Source: Episyrphus balteatus (lineage: Eukaryota > Arthropoda > Insecta > Diptera > Syrphidae). From it: a DNA stretch of 64,000 nucleotides. A program made the position numbers and the translations under genes. How positions within the stretch are numbered: position 1 is the stretch's first letter; the number at the start of each line of letters is the position of its first letter. Positions 63,821 to 64,000 of the stretch are shown here, piece by piece. The DNA is taken from the NCBI RefSeq assembly GCF_945859705.1, contig NC_079138.1:186001-250000 (forward strand), in the 5' to 3' direction. The notes beneath the pieces were generated by a model. That model was given only the letters and a program-made list of their open reading frames with translations. It was not told where the DNA came from and ran no database searches.

Positions 63821-64000
63821 TCTATAAGTTTTGGACTTGTAGTTTTGTTGTTAGAGAATTTTGAATTTTGCAAGTTTTGATGTGTTTAGACGCTCGGTTA
63901 ACGAGATATGACGATTTAAACATTTTTAAAAGTGATTTTCTCCAAACGTGAATTTTTCAACTCCAATTGAATTGTATCGAAGGATATCGACTCACAGAGC

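Larger units (their letters stand above)
56282..64000. repeat. 195-bp satellite array, right segment
   Basis: About 40 monomers in the same orientation and phase as before the LTR element, starting with the second ATGTG copy, and running off the window end. The first full monomer carries the rare AACATATTTAAAAG variant. Near the end, units lacking bases (GTATCGAAGG, ACGCTGTTAACG) form a younger block. Confidence 0.98.

Overview
The window is eukaryotic repeat DNA, most likely pericentromeric heterochromatin of an insect. Support: more than 48 kb of one AT-rich 195-bp satellite, nested transposable elements, a candidate 66-bp intron, and many TACATA/GTAGGTAGGTA-type simple motifs in the non-satellite part. 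Diptera is my first guess and Lepidoptera is possible; the sequence does not settle it. I found no ordinary host gene, tRNA, rRNA or CRISPR array.

Layout. 1-41481 and 56282-64000 are the two halves of one satellite array (about 248 monomers). The left half is broken at 4290-5180 by an 891-bp non-autonomous DNA transposon with 36-bp inverted ends and a 5-bp target duplication, best read as a Transib-type MITE. From 41482 to 56281 sits a 14.8-kb LTR element with 264-bp LTRs and a 5-bp duplication ATGTG. It reads on the minus strand, with a tRNA-Tyr-like primer site beside the right LTR and a purine-rich tract beside the left LTR. It has no recognisable gag or pol. Its interior carries a 2.16-kb array of 21 units of 81 and 114 bp, each built around an inverted repeat and open in one minus-strand frame for 717 codons.

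Nested inside the LTR element, at 46577-53780, is a 7.2-kb DNA transposon with about 455-bp inverted ends. It encodes one large minus-strand protein in two overlapping frames (366 + 1229 codons). Visible parts are a herpes-tegument-type (C76-like) cysteine protease motif set, two C2..HC modules, a conserved core, an XPG/FEN-1-like nuclease with its full acidic set, and a CXC-like cysteine cluster. The XPG-like nuclease and candidate 3-bp duplication point to the Academ superfamily. The frames meet at an A10 run holding a canonical -1 slippery heptamer, A AAA AAC, with the needed shift being -1.

History. Satellite expansion produced higher-order repeats (3510/3705 bp near the LTR element, 4298, 5324 and 5551 bp elsewhere). 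The LTR element then entered one copy of the 3705-bp repeat; a related copy with the empty site is still present at 59987-59991. The LTRs differ at one visible base, so insertion was recent. The Academ-like element is nested in the LTR element.
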